From contig CALDQH010000071.1 in NCBI GenBank assembly GCA_937911935.1, forward strand, positions 1-50,884: DNA of 50,884 nt, read 5' to 3'. The notes beneath the pieces were generated by a model. It ran no database searches, was not told the DNA's origin, and saw only the letters and a program-made list of their open reading frames with translations. Shown here piece after piece: positions 8,532 to 17,860 of the stretch (its first letter is position 1; every line of letters begins with the position of its first letter). The position numbers were made by a program, and so were the translations under genes. This stretch comes from an uncultured Bacteroidales bacterium (GTDB lineage Bacteria > Bacteroidota > Bacteroidia > Bacteroidales > Paludibacteraceae).

Positions 8532-8539
8532 TATTTTTG
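8532..8539 (+). promoter_or_regulatory. -7 box upstream of pheS
   Basis: TATTTTTG ends about 25 bases before the start codon. A T-rich stretch lies in the -33 position. Confidence 0.6.
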
Positions 8540-8564
8540 CACCGCTTACGTAACATCGATGATT

Positions 8565-9581
8565 ATGAAAGAAAAGATTAACAACCTTTTACAAGAAATT
8601 AAGGCTCTACAACCTAAAAGCAAAGAAGAGTTAGAAAATTTGCGTATTCAATACCTTAGCAAAAAGGGTGCTTTGAATGCCTTATTTGGCGAATTCAAAA
8701 ACGTAGCCAACGAGGAGAAACGCATTGTAGGCCAATTGCTTAACGAACTAAAAAATACCGCTCAAGATAAATTTGCCGAAATGAAGGCTGCCTTCGAAAA
8801 CACAGGCAACCAAGAGCTACTGGACCTTACCCGTTCGGCTACAGCTATCGATTTAGGCACTCGTCACCCCCTATCGTTGGTAAAAAACGAGATTATCAGC
8901 ATTTTCTCTCGCCTTGGTTTTACCGTATCAGAAGGTCCCGAAATCGAAGACGATTGGCACGTGTTTGGTGCACTTAATTTCCCACCCGAACACCCTGCAC
9001 GCGATATGCAAGACACGTTCTTTATCGAAAAAAATCCAGACGTCTTGTTGCGTACTCACACCAGTAGCGTACAATCGCACGTTATGTCCACACAAGAGCC
9101 TCCTATTCGCGTATTATGCCCAGGTAGGGTATATCGCAACGAGGCTATTTCGTACCGTGCTCACTGTTTCTTCCATCAAGTAGAAGGTCTATACATCGAC
9201 AAAAACGTTTCGTTTGCCGACCTAAAACAAGCCTTGCTTTACTTTGCCAAAGAAATGTTTGGCGAGCAAACCCAAATCCGTTTGCGCCCCTCTTATTTCC
9301 CCTTTACCGAGCCCAGTGCCGAAATGGATATTTCGTGTAACCTATGCGGTGGCAAAGGATGCCCTTTCTGCAAACACACCGGTTGGGTAGAAATTTTGGG
9401 TTGCGGCATGGTCGATCCCAATGTTTTAGAAGCTTGTGGCATTGATTCAACTGTTTACAGCGGTTATGCCTTTGGTATGGGCGTTGAGCGTATCGCCAAC
9501 CTAAAATACCAATGCAAAGACTTGCGCATGTTCTCCGAAAACGATGTTCGTTTCTTAAAACAATTTGAATCGTCTATTTAA
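8565..9581 (+). CDS. pheS: Phenylalanine-tRNA ligase alpha subunit
   Basis: The class II synthetase alpha chain joins phenylalanine to tRNA-Phe as an alpha2-beta2 enzyme. The 338-residue form (start ATG at 8565; ATG at 8559 is equally possible) has the N-terminal coiled coil (about residues 1-90), motif 2 around PGRVYRNEAISYRAHCFFHQVEG, and motif 3 with GFGMG-type sequence SGYAFGMGVERIANLKY near the C terminus. Four cysteines in CNLCGGKGCPFCKHTGW form an apparent zinc-type insertion. pheT is not adjacent. It ends 19 bases before lon and may be co-transcribed with it. Confidence 0.95.
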   Translation: MKEKINNLLQEIKALQPKSKEELENLRIQYLSKKGALNALFGEFKNVANEEKRIVGQLLNELKNTAQDKFAEMKAAFENTGNQELLDLTRSATAIDLGTRHPLSLVKNEIISIFSRLGFTVSEGPEIEDDWHVFGALNFPPEHPARDMQDTFFIEKNPDVLLRTHTSSVQSHVMSTQEPPIRVLCPGRVYRNEAISYRAHCFFHQVEGLYIDKNVSFADLKQALLYFAKEMFGEQTQIRLRPSYFPFTEPSAEMDISCNLCGGKGCPFCKHTGWVEILGCGMVDPNVLEACGIDSTVYSGYAFGMGVERIANLKYQCKDLRMFSENDVRFLKQFESSI

Positions 9582-9600
9582 AATTGGACCTTTTAGTTAC

Positions 9601-12021
9601 ATGAAGACAAAAAACGAACGATTGATTATAGGCGCAGTGGCAGATGCTGGCGAGGACACCAGTTTTATTCCATTGATTGCCGAAGAAAACGACGACTTTA
9701 ACCTACAATTATCGGACGATAACATTTTGCCTATTTTGGCACTTAGAAACATGGTTTTGTTTCCTGGTGTCATTATGCCCGTTGTGGTAGGCAGAAAAAA
9801 ATCGCTCAAGTTGGTGCGCGAAATGTACAAACAAGGCAAGCCTATCGGCACCGTTGCACAAATCGACAAAAACACCGACAATCCCAAGCAAAACGACCTG
9901 TTTAAGGTGGGTACCATTGCACAAATTGTACGCATCTTAGAAATGCCCGACAGCACAACTACGGTTATTTTACAAGGTCGTAAAACATTTACTATCAACG
10001 AGATTGTGTCCGAAGATCCCTACCTAAAAGCCAATATCACCTTGCGCGAAGAGGTAAACAAAGTGCCCAAATCAAGACACTTTAAAGCCTTGGTAGAGGC
10101 CATCAAAGATATTTCCATGCGCATGATTCGCATGGCAGGTAATATGCCGCAAGAAATTACGTTTGCCATCCGCAACATCGACAGCGAAGCATATACCATC
10201 AACTTTATTGCCGCCAATTTGGGCTTGGCATTAGAAGAACGCCAACAACTCTTGGAAATGGGGCACTTAGAGGAACGTGCCTACATGCTGCTAAAAATGC
10301 TTACACAAGCATCGCAGATGTTAGAAATCAAATCTTCTATCCAATCGCAAGCGATGGAAAACATCGACAAGCAACAACGCGAATACTTCTTGCAACAACA
10401 AATCAAAACCATTCAAAAAGAATTGGGCGGTTCGGTGCAAGAACAAGATTTGAGCCAACTGCGCAAAAAAGCAGCTACCAAGAAATGGAACGAAGAGGTA
10501 AAAGCACAGGTAGAAAAAGAAATTGCCAAATTAGAAGGCATGCCTACCCACTCGCCCGATTTTCCCATTCAAATGAACTACGTTCAAACCTTGGTGGGTT
10601 TACCCTGGAACGAATATACCAAAGACAATTTTAACTTAAAAACTGCCGAACGCACCCTAAATCGCGACCATTTTGGTTTAGACGACGTAAAAGAACGCAT
10701 TTTGGAACATTTGGCAGTGCTAAAACTAAAAGGCGATTTAAAATCGCCCATCATCTGCCTTTACGGCCCTCCTGGGGTAGGTAAAACTTCGCTCGGCAAA
10801 TCGGTAGCCGAAGCCTTAGGACGCAAATATGCCCGCATTTCGTTGGGCGGCTTGCACGACGAAGCCGAAATACGCGGACACCGCCGTACTTATTTGGGTG
10901 CTATGCCTGGGCGCATCATCCAAAACCTACAAAAAGTAGGTTCGTCTAACCCTGTATTTATTTTGGACGAAATAGACAAAATAGGCAGTGACTTTAAAGG
11001 CGACCCATCGTCTGCTTTGTTAGAAGTTTTAGACCCAGAACAAAACAATGCTTTTCACGATAATTTCTTGGACATCGACTACGATTTATCCAAAGTATTG
11101 TTCATTGCCACTGCCAACGATTTGAGCTCCGTTTCGCGCCCACTTTTGGACCGCATGGAACTCATCAACATCAGCGGATACATTGTCGAAGAAAAAATAG
11201 AAATTGCTACCAGGCATCTAATCCCCAAGCAATGGAGCAACCACGGTTTGCCTACCAAAACCATCCAAATACCCAAGAAAACCATTCGTGCCATTATCGA
11301 AGGATATACACGCGAATCGGGCGTTCGTGCTTTGGATAAATTGTTGGCTAAAATTGCCCGCAAGGTAGCCCGCAAATTGGCAAGCGACGAAACTTATACC
11401 CTACAATTGCAGATAGCCGATTTATACGACTTTTTGGGAGTAGCTCCGTTTGACACATCGGAACAAAGCCAAAAAGAAGAAATTGGTATTGTAACAGGTT
11501 TAGCCTGGACATCGGTTGGTGGCGAAATCTTAGAAATAGAAACCAGCCTTAGCAAAGGCAAAGGCGACAAATTAACATTGACGGGTAACTTGGGCGATGT
11601 CATGAAAGAGTCTGCCACTTTGGGATTACAATACATCCGTGCTCACCAACAAGAATTAGGCGTAGCTCCCGATTTCTTTGAGACACACAACATACACATT
11701 CACGTGCCCGAAGGAGCTATTCCCAAAGATGGTCCATCGGCAGGTATTACCATTGCCACCAGTTTGCTATCTGCCATTACCGGCAGAAAGGTACGCAAAC
11801 ACTTGGCCATGACAGGCGAAATTACCTTGCACGGCAAAGTATTGCCCGTTGGCGGCATCAAAGAAAAGATTCTAGCAGCCAAACGTGCCGGTGTTACCGA
11901 CATCATGCTTTGCTACCAAAACCGCAAAAACATAGACGAGATTAAGGACATTTACCTAAAAGGTCTTACGTTCCACTACGTAAAGAATGTGGAAGAGGTG
12001 TGGGATTTTGCGTTGCTTTAG
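9601..12021 (+). CDS. lon: ATP-dependent Lon protease
   Basis: This 806-residue cytoplasmic AAA+ protease degrades misfolded and regulatory proteins. The start at 9601 (MKTKNERLIIG) avoids overlap with pheS. In order it has the N-terminal LON substrate-binding domain (about residues 40-230), a coiled-coil helical region, the AAA+ module with Walker A GPPGVGKTSLGK and Walker B VFILDEIDKIG, and the protease domain with Ser713 in PKDGPSAG and Lys756 in GGIKEK, forming the Ser-Lys dyad. All catalytic residues are present and length is normal. No heat-shock-type promoter is visible in the 19-base gap after pheS. Confidence 0.97.
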   Translation: MKTKNERLIIGAVADAGEDTSFIPLIAEENDDFNLQLSDDNILPILALRNMVLFPGVIMPVVVGRKKSLKLVREMYKQGKPIGTVAQIDKNTDNPKQNDLFKVGTIAQIVRILEMPDSTTTVILQGRKTFTINEIVSEDPYLKANITLREEVNKVPKSRHFKALVEAIKDISMRMIRMAGNMPQEITFAIRNIDSEAYTINFIAANLGLALEERQQLLEMGHLEERAYMLLKMLTQASQMLEIKSSIQSQAMENIDKQQREYFLQQQIKTIQKELGGSVQEQDLSQLRKKAATKKWNEEVKAQVEKEIAKLEGMPTHSPDFPIQMNYVQTLVGLPWNEYTKDNFNLKTAERTLNRDHFGLDDVKERILEHLAVLKLKGDLKSPIICLYGPPGVGKTSLGKSVAEALGRKYARISLGGLHDEAEIRGHRRTYLGAMPGRIIQNLQKVGSSNPVFILDEIDKIGSDFKGDPSSALLEVLDPEQNNAFHDNFLDIDYDLSKVLFIATANDLSSVSRPLLDRMELINISGYIVEEKIEIATRHLIPKQWSNHGLPTKTIQIPKKTIRAIIEGYTRESGVRALDKLLAKIARKVARKLASDETYTLQLQIADLYDFLGVAPFDTSEQSQKEEIGIVTGLAWTSVGGEILEIETSLSKGKGDKLTLTGNLGDVMKESATLGLQYIRAHQQELGVAPDFFETHNIHIHVPEGAIPKDGPSAGITIATSLLSAITGRKVRKHLAMTGEITLHGKVLPVGGIKEKILAAKRAGVTDIMLCYQNRKNIDEIKDIYLKGLTFHYVKNVEEVWDFALL

Positions 12022-12262
12022 CTTGCTGCGCAAGCGTTAAATCGTGTAATCGTTAATTTGTTCGCTGCGCTCACGTTAAATCGAATATAAACATTTCTAT
12101 AAATCAACGATTAGGCGATTAAACGATTCATCGTTGCAAAGCAACTGACTTTGGACTTTATTCGGGCTACGCCCTCATGATTTCAGGCTTCGCCTCGGCA
12201 TAACCAAGCAAGCTTGTTTCTGCGCTCGGCTCGCACTGAAATTCGACTTTGGACTTTCGACT
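12022..12262. repeat. Intergenic patchwork of short hairpins and tandem words
   Basis: No gene is visible. The stretch holds several small hairpins (GCTTGCTGCGCAAGC at about 12029, GGGCTACGCCC at about 12165, AGGCTTCGCCT at about 12186), AATCGTTA/GATTAAACGATT words, and a direct repeat built on GACTTTGGACTTTCGACTTT that runs into the start of the next gene. Confidence 0.7.
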
Positions 12263-14194
12263 TTGGACTTTAAACGTCTTACATACACGCTAATATTTGT
12301 GCTATTCTCGATGCTGGGGATGGCACAAATTAATACACAGCGACTTATAGACATTGGTCGCAACGCGTTGTATTTTGAAGATTATGTGGTTGCTATCCAA
12401 TATTTTAACCAAGTAATCAAGGCCAAACCCCACCTTACAGAACCTTATCTATACAGAGCCTACGCCAAACTAAGTTTGGAAGATTACCGAGGTGCCATAG
12501 AAGACTGCAACCTTGCCCTCGACATCAATCCTTTTTTACCCAAGGTTTATTATTGCAGGGGATATGCCTACCGCCAAATAGGTCAACTGGATAAATCGAC
12601 CGAAGATTTAAAAAAATCGTTGGAGTTTGAACCCAACAACATCAACACCACCAATTTGTGGATAGAAAATCTGATAAGAACAGAACAAACTACCGAGGCA
12701 TTATCGGTGTGCGATTCGCTTATCAAAGAGTACCCTCGCTATACCGAGGGATACATGCTACGTTCGCAAATTTACCTACAAAAACACGACACCGCCGTTG
12801 CCATTGCCAATTTGGATACCGCTATCTTGTACAACAAAAATGCCGATTTGGCATACGCCATGCGAGGAATGATTCGATACGAATTAGGCAACGACAGCGC
12901 TGGTTTGCAAGATTTAGACAAGGCCATCGAACTAAACTCGTATCGGGCAGATTACTACGGCAACCGAGCCATTATCCGCATGCATAACAACAACCTGCGG
13001 GGTGCCATGAACGATTTTGATACCGCCATCGACATCGACAACAAAAATTCACTTTCTTATTTTAACCGTGGGCTATTACGCGCTAACGTAGGCGACGACA
13101 ACCGAGCCATCGATGACTTTACCACTTGTTTGGCATTAGACCCCAACAATTACAACGCTTACATGCGTCGTGCCTACCTCAACTACCAAACAGGCGATTA
13201 CAAGGGAGCCATTAACGACTACACCGTGATCCTAAATCAGTACCCCGATTTTACGCCTGCCTACTATGGTCGAAGCCAAGCCAAACGCAAACTGCGTGAT
13301 AAGATAGGTGCCGACAAGGACGAGCATATCGCCATGCAGATAGAGGACGAAATACGTAGTGGCAAAAGAGCACCCAAATCGGTACAAGAAAAAGCATTAG
13401 AGCCCTCTGCCGAAGCACGTGCCATTGTGCATCAATTAAACAAGCAACAAAAAGACAAATACCAAAGCGACATCAGAGGTCAGGTACAAAACAAAGACAT
13501 TCAGATTGTACCCTTGTCTAATTTTATCATCGGAGAACCCGACTCGATGGTACAAATTAAACGACAATCGCTCTTTAATGCCCAGTTGGATAATTACAAC
13601 AAACTAACAGGCAGAGAGTTGGAGTTTTGTACTGTGCAAAGACACAAACAAGGCACCGATATTAGCCGTTACTTTATCCAAATAGAAAATTGCACCCAAA
13701 AACTGCAACAAGAACCTTTGCAACAAACCACCCTGATGGAAAGAGCCTATTTGCTAACGCAAGTAGAGGACTTTAGCAGTGCCATCGCCGACTTCGATTT
13801 GATTATTAGACACTACCCTGCCAACGTATTAGCGTATTTTAACCGCGCCAATGCCCGCATCAAAGAGGCAGAAAACTCCAAAGATGGGCTTACCGAAGCA
13901 ACACTTATTTTGGCATTGAGCGATTTATACATGACACTCCAGTTAGACAAAGACCTTATTTATGCACGGTATAACATCGGCTACATTCATCTGCTACAAG
14001 AAAAATATGCCGATGCCATTGCTACCTTTAGCCAATGCATTGAAACCTACCCCGACTTTGCCGAGGCGTATTACAACCGCGGGCTTATTTACATCTACCA
14101 AGGCGACAAAGAGAAAGGTCGCAAAGACCTGAGCAAAGCCGGCGAATTAGGACTACACGAAGCGTATAATATCATTAAGCGATATGCTTACTGA
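12263..14194 (+). CDS. Exported tetratricopeptide-repeat protein
   Basis: This 643-residue protein has an N-terminal hydrophobic segment (LTYTLIFVLFSMLGMAQ) that looks like a signal peptide, then TPR units over most of its length, for example AIQYFNQVIKAKPHLTEPYL and YYNRGLIYIYQGDKEKGRKDL. TPRs bind other proteins, so a periplasmic scaffold or assembly role is likely; the partner is unknown. The only start that keeps the signal peptide is TTG at 12263, inside a GACTTTGGACTTT intergenic repeat; the first in-frame ATG (12311) would remove the signal. A short basic linker (about residues 365-400) separates two TPR blocks. It is transcribed after lon, with 241 bases between. Confidence 0.8.
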   Translation: MDFKRLTYTLIFVLFSMLGMAQINTQRLIDIGRNALYFEDYVVAIQYFNQVIKAKPHLTEPYLYRAYAKLSLEDYRGAIEDCNLALDINPFLPKVYYCRGYAYRQIGQLDKSTEDLKKSLEFEPNNINTTNLWIENLIRTEQTTEALSVCDSLIKEYPRYTEGYMLRSQIYLQKHDTAVAIANLDTAILYNKNADLAYAMRGMIRYELGNDSAGLQDLDKAIELNSYRADYYGNRAIIRMHNNNLRGAMNDFDTAIDIDNKNSLSYFNRGLLRANVGDDNRAIDDFTTCLALDPNNYNAYMRRAYLNYQTGDYKGAINDYTVILNQYPDFTPAYYGRSQAKRKLRDKIGADKDEHIAMQIEDEIRSGKRAPKSVQEKALEPSAEARAIVHQLNKQQKDKYQSDIRGQVQNKDIQIVPLSNFIIGEPDSMVQIKRQSLFNAQLDNYNKLTGRELEFCTVQRHKQGTDISRYFIQIENCTQKLQQEPLQQTTLMERAYLLTQVEDFSSAIADFDLIIRHYPANVLAYFNRANARIKEAENSKDGLTEATLILALSDLYMTLQLDKDLIYARYNIGYIHLLQEKYADAIATFSQCIETYPDFAEAYYNRGLIYIYQGDKEKGRKDLSKAGELGLHEAYNIIKRYAY

Positions 14195-14195
14195 A

Positions 14196-14276
14196 AATAG
14201 TTGAGATTTGATAAAGGAGAAAGGAGAAATTTTATTATCTTTGCGTGTCGTCTAAACGACTAAACGACTAAACAAT
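14196..14276 (+). promoter_or_regulatory. Promoter region of the NifU-like/GGGtGRT pair, with word repeats
   Basis: A TTGATAAAGGAGAAAGGAGA word (about 14207-14226) is followed by the -7 box TATCTTTG (14236-14243) and then a tandem AACGACTA array (14252-14276) in the presumed 5' leader. Confidence 0.65.
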
Positions 14277-14309
14277 AAAAACATTATTCATTTATAAATT
14301 TTACAAAGT

Positions 14310-15011
14310 ATGGTTTATTCACACGAAGTAGAACACATGTGTGTTGTAAAAAAAGGTCCTAACCATGGTCCTGCTCCCATTCCAGAAGAAGGCAAATGGG
14401 TAAAATCAAAAGAAATTAAAGACATTTCTGGTCTTACACACGGTATTGGTTGGTGTGCTCCTCAACAAGGTGCTTGCAAACTTACCTTGAACGTTAAAGA
14501 AGGTATCATCGAAGAAGCTTTGGTTGAAACCATTGGTTGCTCGGGTATGACTCACTCTGCTGCTATGGCTGCCGAAATTCTTCCTGGCAAAACTTTGTTA
14601 GAAGCGCTTAATACTGACCTTGTGTGCGACGCTATCAATACTGCAATGCGCGAATTGTTCTTGCAAATTGTTTACGGACGTACTCAATCTGCTTTCTCTG
14701 AAGGTGGTTTGGTTATCGGTGCTGGTCTTGAAGACTTGGGTAAAGGCTTGCGTAGCCAAGTTGGTACCATGTTCTCTACCAAAGCTAAAGGCGTTCGTTA
14801 CTTGGAAATGGCAGAAGGCTATGTTACCAAAATTGCTTTGGACCAAGACGACGAAGTTTGCGGTTACCAATTTGTACGCTTGGGCGTTATGATGGAACAA
14901 ATTAAAAAAGGCGTTGATGCAAACGAAGCTCTTAAAAAAGCTACTGCTACCTACGGTCGTTTCACCGAAGAACAAGGCGCTGTTAAATTCATTGACCCAC
15001 GTATTGACTAA
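14310..15011 (+). CDS. NifU-like iron-sulfur scaffold protein (partner of GGGtGRT protein)
   Basis: This 233-residue protein has a NifU/IscU-like N-terminal half (about residues 35-160). Cysteines are at WCAPQQGACKLTLN (about 49 and 56) and TIGCSGMTHS (about 77), spaced somewhat like IscU ligands but not identical to them. The C-terminal part (GVRYLEMAEGYVTKIALD...) is particular to this subfamily. A role in Fe-S cluster binding or transfer is inferred. It is followed after 19 bases, containing the ribosome site AAAGGAG, by the GGGtGRT gene, and the two share a promoter. Codon use in both is biased like the ribosomal protein genes here, which suggests strong expression. Confidence 0.75.
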   Translation: MVYSHEVEHMCVVKKGPNHGPAPIPEEGKWVKSKEIKDISGLTHGIGWCAPQQGACKLTLNVKEGIIEEALVETIGCSGMTHSAAMAAEILPGKTLLEALNTDLVCDAINTAMRELFLQIVYGRTQSAFSEGGLVIGAGLEDLGKGLRSQVGTMFSTKAKGVRYLEMAEGYVTKIALDQDDEVCGYQFVRLGVMMEQIKKGVDANEALKKATATYGRFTEEQGAVKFIDPRID

Positions 15012-15030
15012 TTGAAAGGAGAAACAAATT

Positions 15031-16041
15031 ATGATGAGAGAAGTAAAATTTGAAAGCCAAAACCGTCGTGAGGCTCAAATCAATAAAGTATTAAGCCAAT
15101 ACGGCATCGCTTCTATCGAAGAAGCTAATCAAATTTGCGACCAATATGGTTTGGATCCTTATTTGGAATGCGAACAAACCCAAAACATCTGTTTTGAAAA
15201 CGCAAAATGGGCTTACGTAGTAGGTGCTGCTATCGCTATCAAAAAAGGCTGCAAAAACGCTGCTGACGCTGCCGAAGCTATTGGCGAAGGTTTACAAGCA
15301 TTCTGCATCCCTGGTTCTGTTGCTGACGACCGTAAAGTAGGTATTGGCCACGGTAACTTGGCTGCTCGTTTGTTGCGCGAAGAAACCCAATGTTTTGCAT
15401 TCTTGGCTGGTCACGAATCGTTCGCTGCTGCCGAAGGTGCTATTAAAATTGCCGAAATGGCAAACAAAGTACGCAAAAACCCACTACGCGTTATCCTTAA
15501 CGGTTTGGGCAAAGACGCTGCTATGATCATTTCTCGTATCAACGGCTTTACATACGTACAAACCGAATTTGATTACGCTACTGGCGAATTGAACGTAGTT
15601 AAAACCAAAGCTTACTCTAACGGCCCTCGTGCTAAAGTAAACTGCTACGGTGCTGACGACGTTCGCGAAGGTGTAGCTGTTATGTGGAAAGAAGGCGTTG
15701 ACGTTTCTATTACTGGTAACTCAACCAACCCAACTCGTTTCCAACACCCAGTTGCTGGTACTTACAAAAAAGAACGCGTACTAGCTGGTAAACCTTATTT
15801 CTCTGTAGCTTCAGGTGGTGGTACAGGTCGTACTTTGCACCCAGATAACATGGCTGCAGGTCCTGCTTCTTATGGTATGACCGATACTTTGGGTCGTATG
15901 CACTCTGACGCTCAATTCGCTGGTTCTTCTTCAGTTCCTGCACACGTAGAAATGATGGGCTTCTTGGGTATGGGTAACAACCCAATGGTAGGTGCTACTG
16001 TAGCAGTTGCCGTAGGTGTTGCCGAAGCTTTGAACAAATAA
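15031..16041 (+). CDS. GGGtGRT family protein
   Basis: A 336-residue protein named after its conserved Gly-rich motif, seen here as GGGTGRTLHPDNMAAGP (from about residue 262). Cysteines occur in YLECEQTQNICFENAKW, KKGCKNA, QAFCIPG and NCYGADD. There is no signal peptide or membrane segment. I recall the GGGtGRT family as having no assigned reaction. Pairing with a NifU-like scaffold suggests it may be an Fe-S or redox enzyme served by that scaffold; this is inference. A strong terminator follows 22 bases after the stop, closing a two-gene operon. Confidence 0.85.
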   Translation: MMREVKFESQNRREAQINKVLSQYGIASIEEANQICDQYGLDPYLECEQTQNICFENAKWAYVVGAAIAIKKGCKNAADAAEAIGEGLQAFCIPGSVADDRKVGIGHGNLAARLLREETQCFAFLAGHESFAAAEGAIKIAEMANKVRKNPLRVILNGLGKDAAMIISRINGFTYVQTEFDYATGELNVVKTKAYSNGPRAKVNCYGADDVREGVAVMWKEGVDVSITGNSTNPTRFQHPVAGTYKKERVLAGKPYFSVASGGGTGRTLHPDNMAAGPASYGMTDTLGRMHSDAQFAGSSSVPAHVEMMGFLGMGNNPMVGATVAVAVGVAEALNK

Positions 16042-16063
16042 TATCCGCCCCTCTTATAAACCG

Positions 16064-16093
16064 AAAGGCTCTCAGTTTTGAGAGCCTTTTTTT
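16064..16093 (+). terminator. Terminator of the GGGtGRT operon
   Basis: AAAGGCTCTC and GAGAGCCTTT pair around a short loop and end in a T-tract. Confidence 0.92.
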
Positions 16094-16109
16094 CCAACAT
16101 AGCCTAAAC

Positions 16110-17225
16110 ATGAACATCCACTCTGGCATAGTAAACATAGACTCTACCCTCATAACTAATGGTTATGTACCAGAAAAAACCATTAGCGAAGGAAGCGTCT
16201 TTGTGCTGCACAAAGCACGCTTTGGCAGCAAATACGTTATCCTAAAAACCACCCGCACACAAGATGCCATACACCAAGAGATTTTGCGTCGTGAGTATGA
16301 GATAGGGAAAAACTTATCACATGGGTGCGTTGTTTCTACCATCGACTTTGCAGAGAACACACCCGTGGGAACAGCTATTGTGCTGGAGTATATCGATGGA
16401 ATTACCCTTAGGGAGTATCTATCGGACCCTTCGACAGGTATAGCGACCAAAAGGAAGCCTATTCTAAATGATATACTAAGCGGAGTAGATTACCTACACC
16501 ACCGTGGCATCCTGCACAACGACATAAAACCCGATAACATTCTTATAAACAAATTGGGCCATGCACGCATCATCGACTTTGGCTTGTCTTCGAGCTACGA
16601 TAGCATTTACAGCGGAGTTGTAGGAGGATCGGAAGGCTATACAGCACCAGAGATTTTGAAAGGTGAAGGTCACGCAGATGCCTCATCGGACATCTACTCG
16701 CTTGGGCTTATTATACAGCTACTTTTGGGCAATAAATACCAAAAGATAGTAAAAAAATGCACCCTGCTGGAGCCAGAAGCTCGTTACCAGAGCATTGGCG
16801 AACTCAAAAGAGCATTATTTGTAAAGCGAGCCTTGCCATGGGCAGTTTGCGCTGGTATATTGGTGCTTATTATTGCCTTTTTTGCCATTTTGCCTACGGC
16901 GCATCGCATTGATCAAAGCAGCAAAGAAGCCGATTACAAAGCAGAAGCTACTGCCTTTTTAGACTCGGCATACCAAACTACTTTGCAACGTATAGAAAAA
17001 CTTCCTTACCATGAAAGTGCCAAAGGCGCAAAAGACTTTTATTTGAAATATTACAACGATATTTACTCACAACTCCCCAATGAAAAACGCCCAGCCTTCA
17101 ACGAAGTGCTGAGCGAACAAATTGCTGTTTTAGATTCACTTACAAAAGGTCTTCCTACCCTGCTAAACCTACCAACAAAAGAGTTAGAGCCTATTTATCA
17201 AGAGGTGATTCAGTGGGGGAAGTGA
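16110..17225 (+). CDS. Membrane-anchored Hanks-type Ser/Thr protein kinase
   Basis: This 371-residue protein has a cytoplasmic eukaryotic-like kinase domain (about residues 15-230). Lys46 (VILKTT) would be the ATP lysine, with REYEIG in helix C, HNDIKPDN (136-143) as the catalytic loop, DFG (156-158) and TAPE (178-181). The Arg of HRD is replaced by Asn, and the glycine-rich loop is weak (SEGSVFVLHKARFG). A transmembrane helix at about 241-265 is followed by an external helical domain of about 105 residues, resembling a sensor. The target is unknown. Convergent neighbours encode a PH-like/coiled-coil protein and a membrane protein with a repeated Thr/Ser motif. Confidence 0.88.
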   Translation: MNIHSGIVNIDSTLITNGYVPEKTISEGSVFVLHKARFGSKYVILKTTRTQDAIHQEILRREYEIGKNLSHGCVVSTIDFAENTPVGTAIVLEYIDGITLREYLSDPSTGIATKRKPILNDILSGVDYLHHRGILHNDIKPDNILINKLGHARIIDFGLSSSYDSIYSGVVGGSEGYTAPEILKGEGHADASSDIYSLGLIIQLLLGNKYQKIVKKCTLLEPEARYQSIGELKRALFVKRALPWAVCAGILVLIIAFFAILPTAHRIDQSSKEADYKAEATAFLDSAYQTTLQRIEKLPYHESAKGAKDFYLKYYNDIYSQLPNEKRPAFNEVLSEQIAVLDSLTKGLPTLLNLPTKELEPIYQEVIQWGK

Positions 17226-17235
17226 AATGTGATTA

Positions 17236-17748
17236 TTACTTTTTCTTATTCAACTCCGCCAATTCTTTTCTTTTTAGAGCAAGTTCCATTTCCAATTGCT
17301 CTAATTCATCCATTCGTGCTTTAATCTTTTTAATCTGTCTTTCCTCTATACTCAGCATTTCGTCACTCTGCCGCATCTTTCTTTGCATTAACCTATTCTC
17401 TTCTCTGGCAGCACGTATAGAGGAACTTGTGTCAATTACATTCTGTTTATTGCTCCTATCACCTTGCGCTCGAGAATATGTGCTCAAAAGACGTTCAGCA
17501 TCGAATCTACTAAAACCTTCCAATACATACTTCTTACCACCTGCAGATTCCACAATTACATCAGAAAACAACAATCCATTGTCTATCGAAATTGTAGTGG
17601 ATGATATCTTAAGAGACACCTCTTTACCTCCTATCAAATTGGGTTCACTTATAATAACCACACCTTTAGTAGTATCTATAACTACCTTTGGTGGCAGAAT
17701 AATATTTTTTACACTTGTTAGTGGAGATGCTGAAAACGAATACCTCAT
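17236..17748 (-). CDS. Unknown protein: beta-rich domain plus long coiled coil
   Basis: I do not recognise this 170-residue protein. Residues 1-90 alternate beta-strand-like stretches (IILPPKVVIDTTKGVVIIS, LKISSTTISIDNGLLFSDVIV, KKYVLEGFS), which suggests a small beta domain of PH type. Residues 105-170 are charged and strongly helical (REENRLMQRKMRQSDEML...), consistent with a coiled coil ending in a Lys-rich tail. No signal or membrane segment is present. It is convergent with the kinase gene (10-base gap). A longer open frame on the plus strand over the same bases has low-complexity translation and is rejected. Confidence 0.6.
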   Translation of the reverse strand: MRYSFSASPLTSVKNIILPPKVVIDTTKGVVIISEPNLIGGKEVSLKISSTTISIDNGLLFSDVIVESAGGKKYVLEGFSRFDAERLLSTYSRAQGDRSNKQNVIDTSSSIRAAREENRLMQRKMRQSDEMLSIEERQIKKIKARMDELEQLEMELALKRKELAELNKKK

Positions 17749-17860
17749 TATTTTTAGTTCTAATATAGTCCTTATCGAATCTAAACCTCGTAGATAGCAG
17801 TTCTACTCATAAATAGTTATTTTAAGAACTAAAGGTAAGACATTTACGATAAAATCAAAA

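Noticed and set aside
17213..17797. A 194-codon plus-strand open frame opposite the coiled-coil protein gene
   Set aside because: Its translation is a Ser/Leu-rich shadow of the minus-strand coding pattern. The minus frame has a sensible beta domain and coiled coil and a fitting position.
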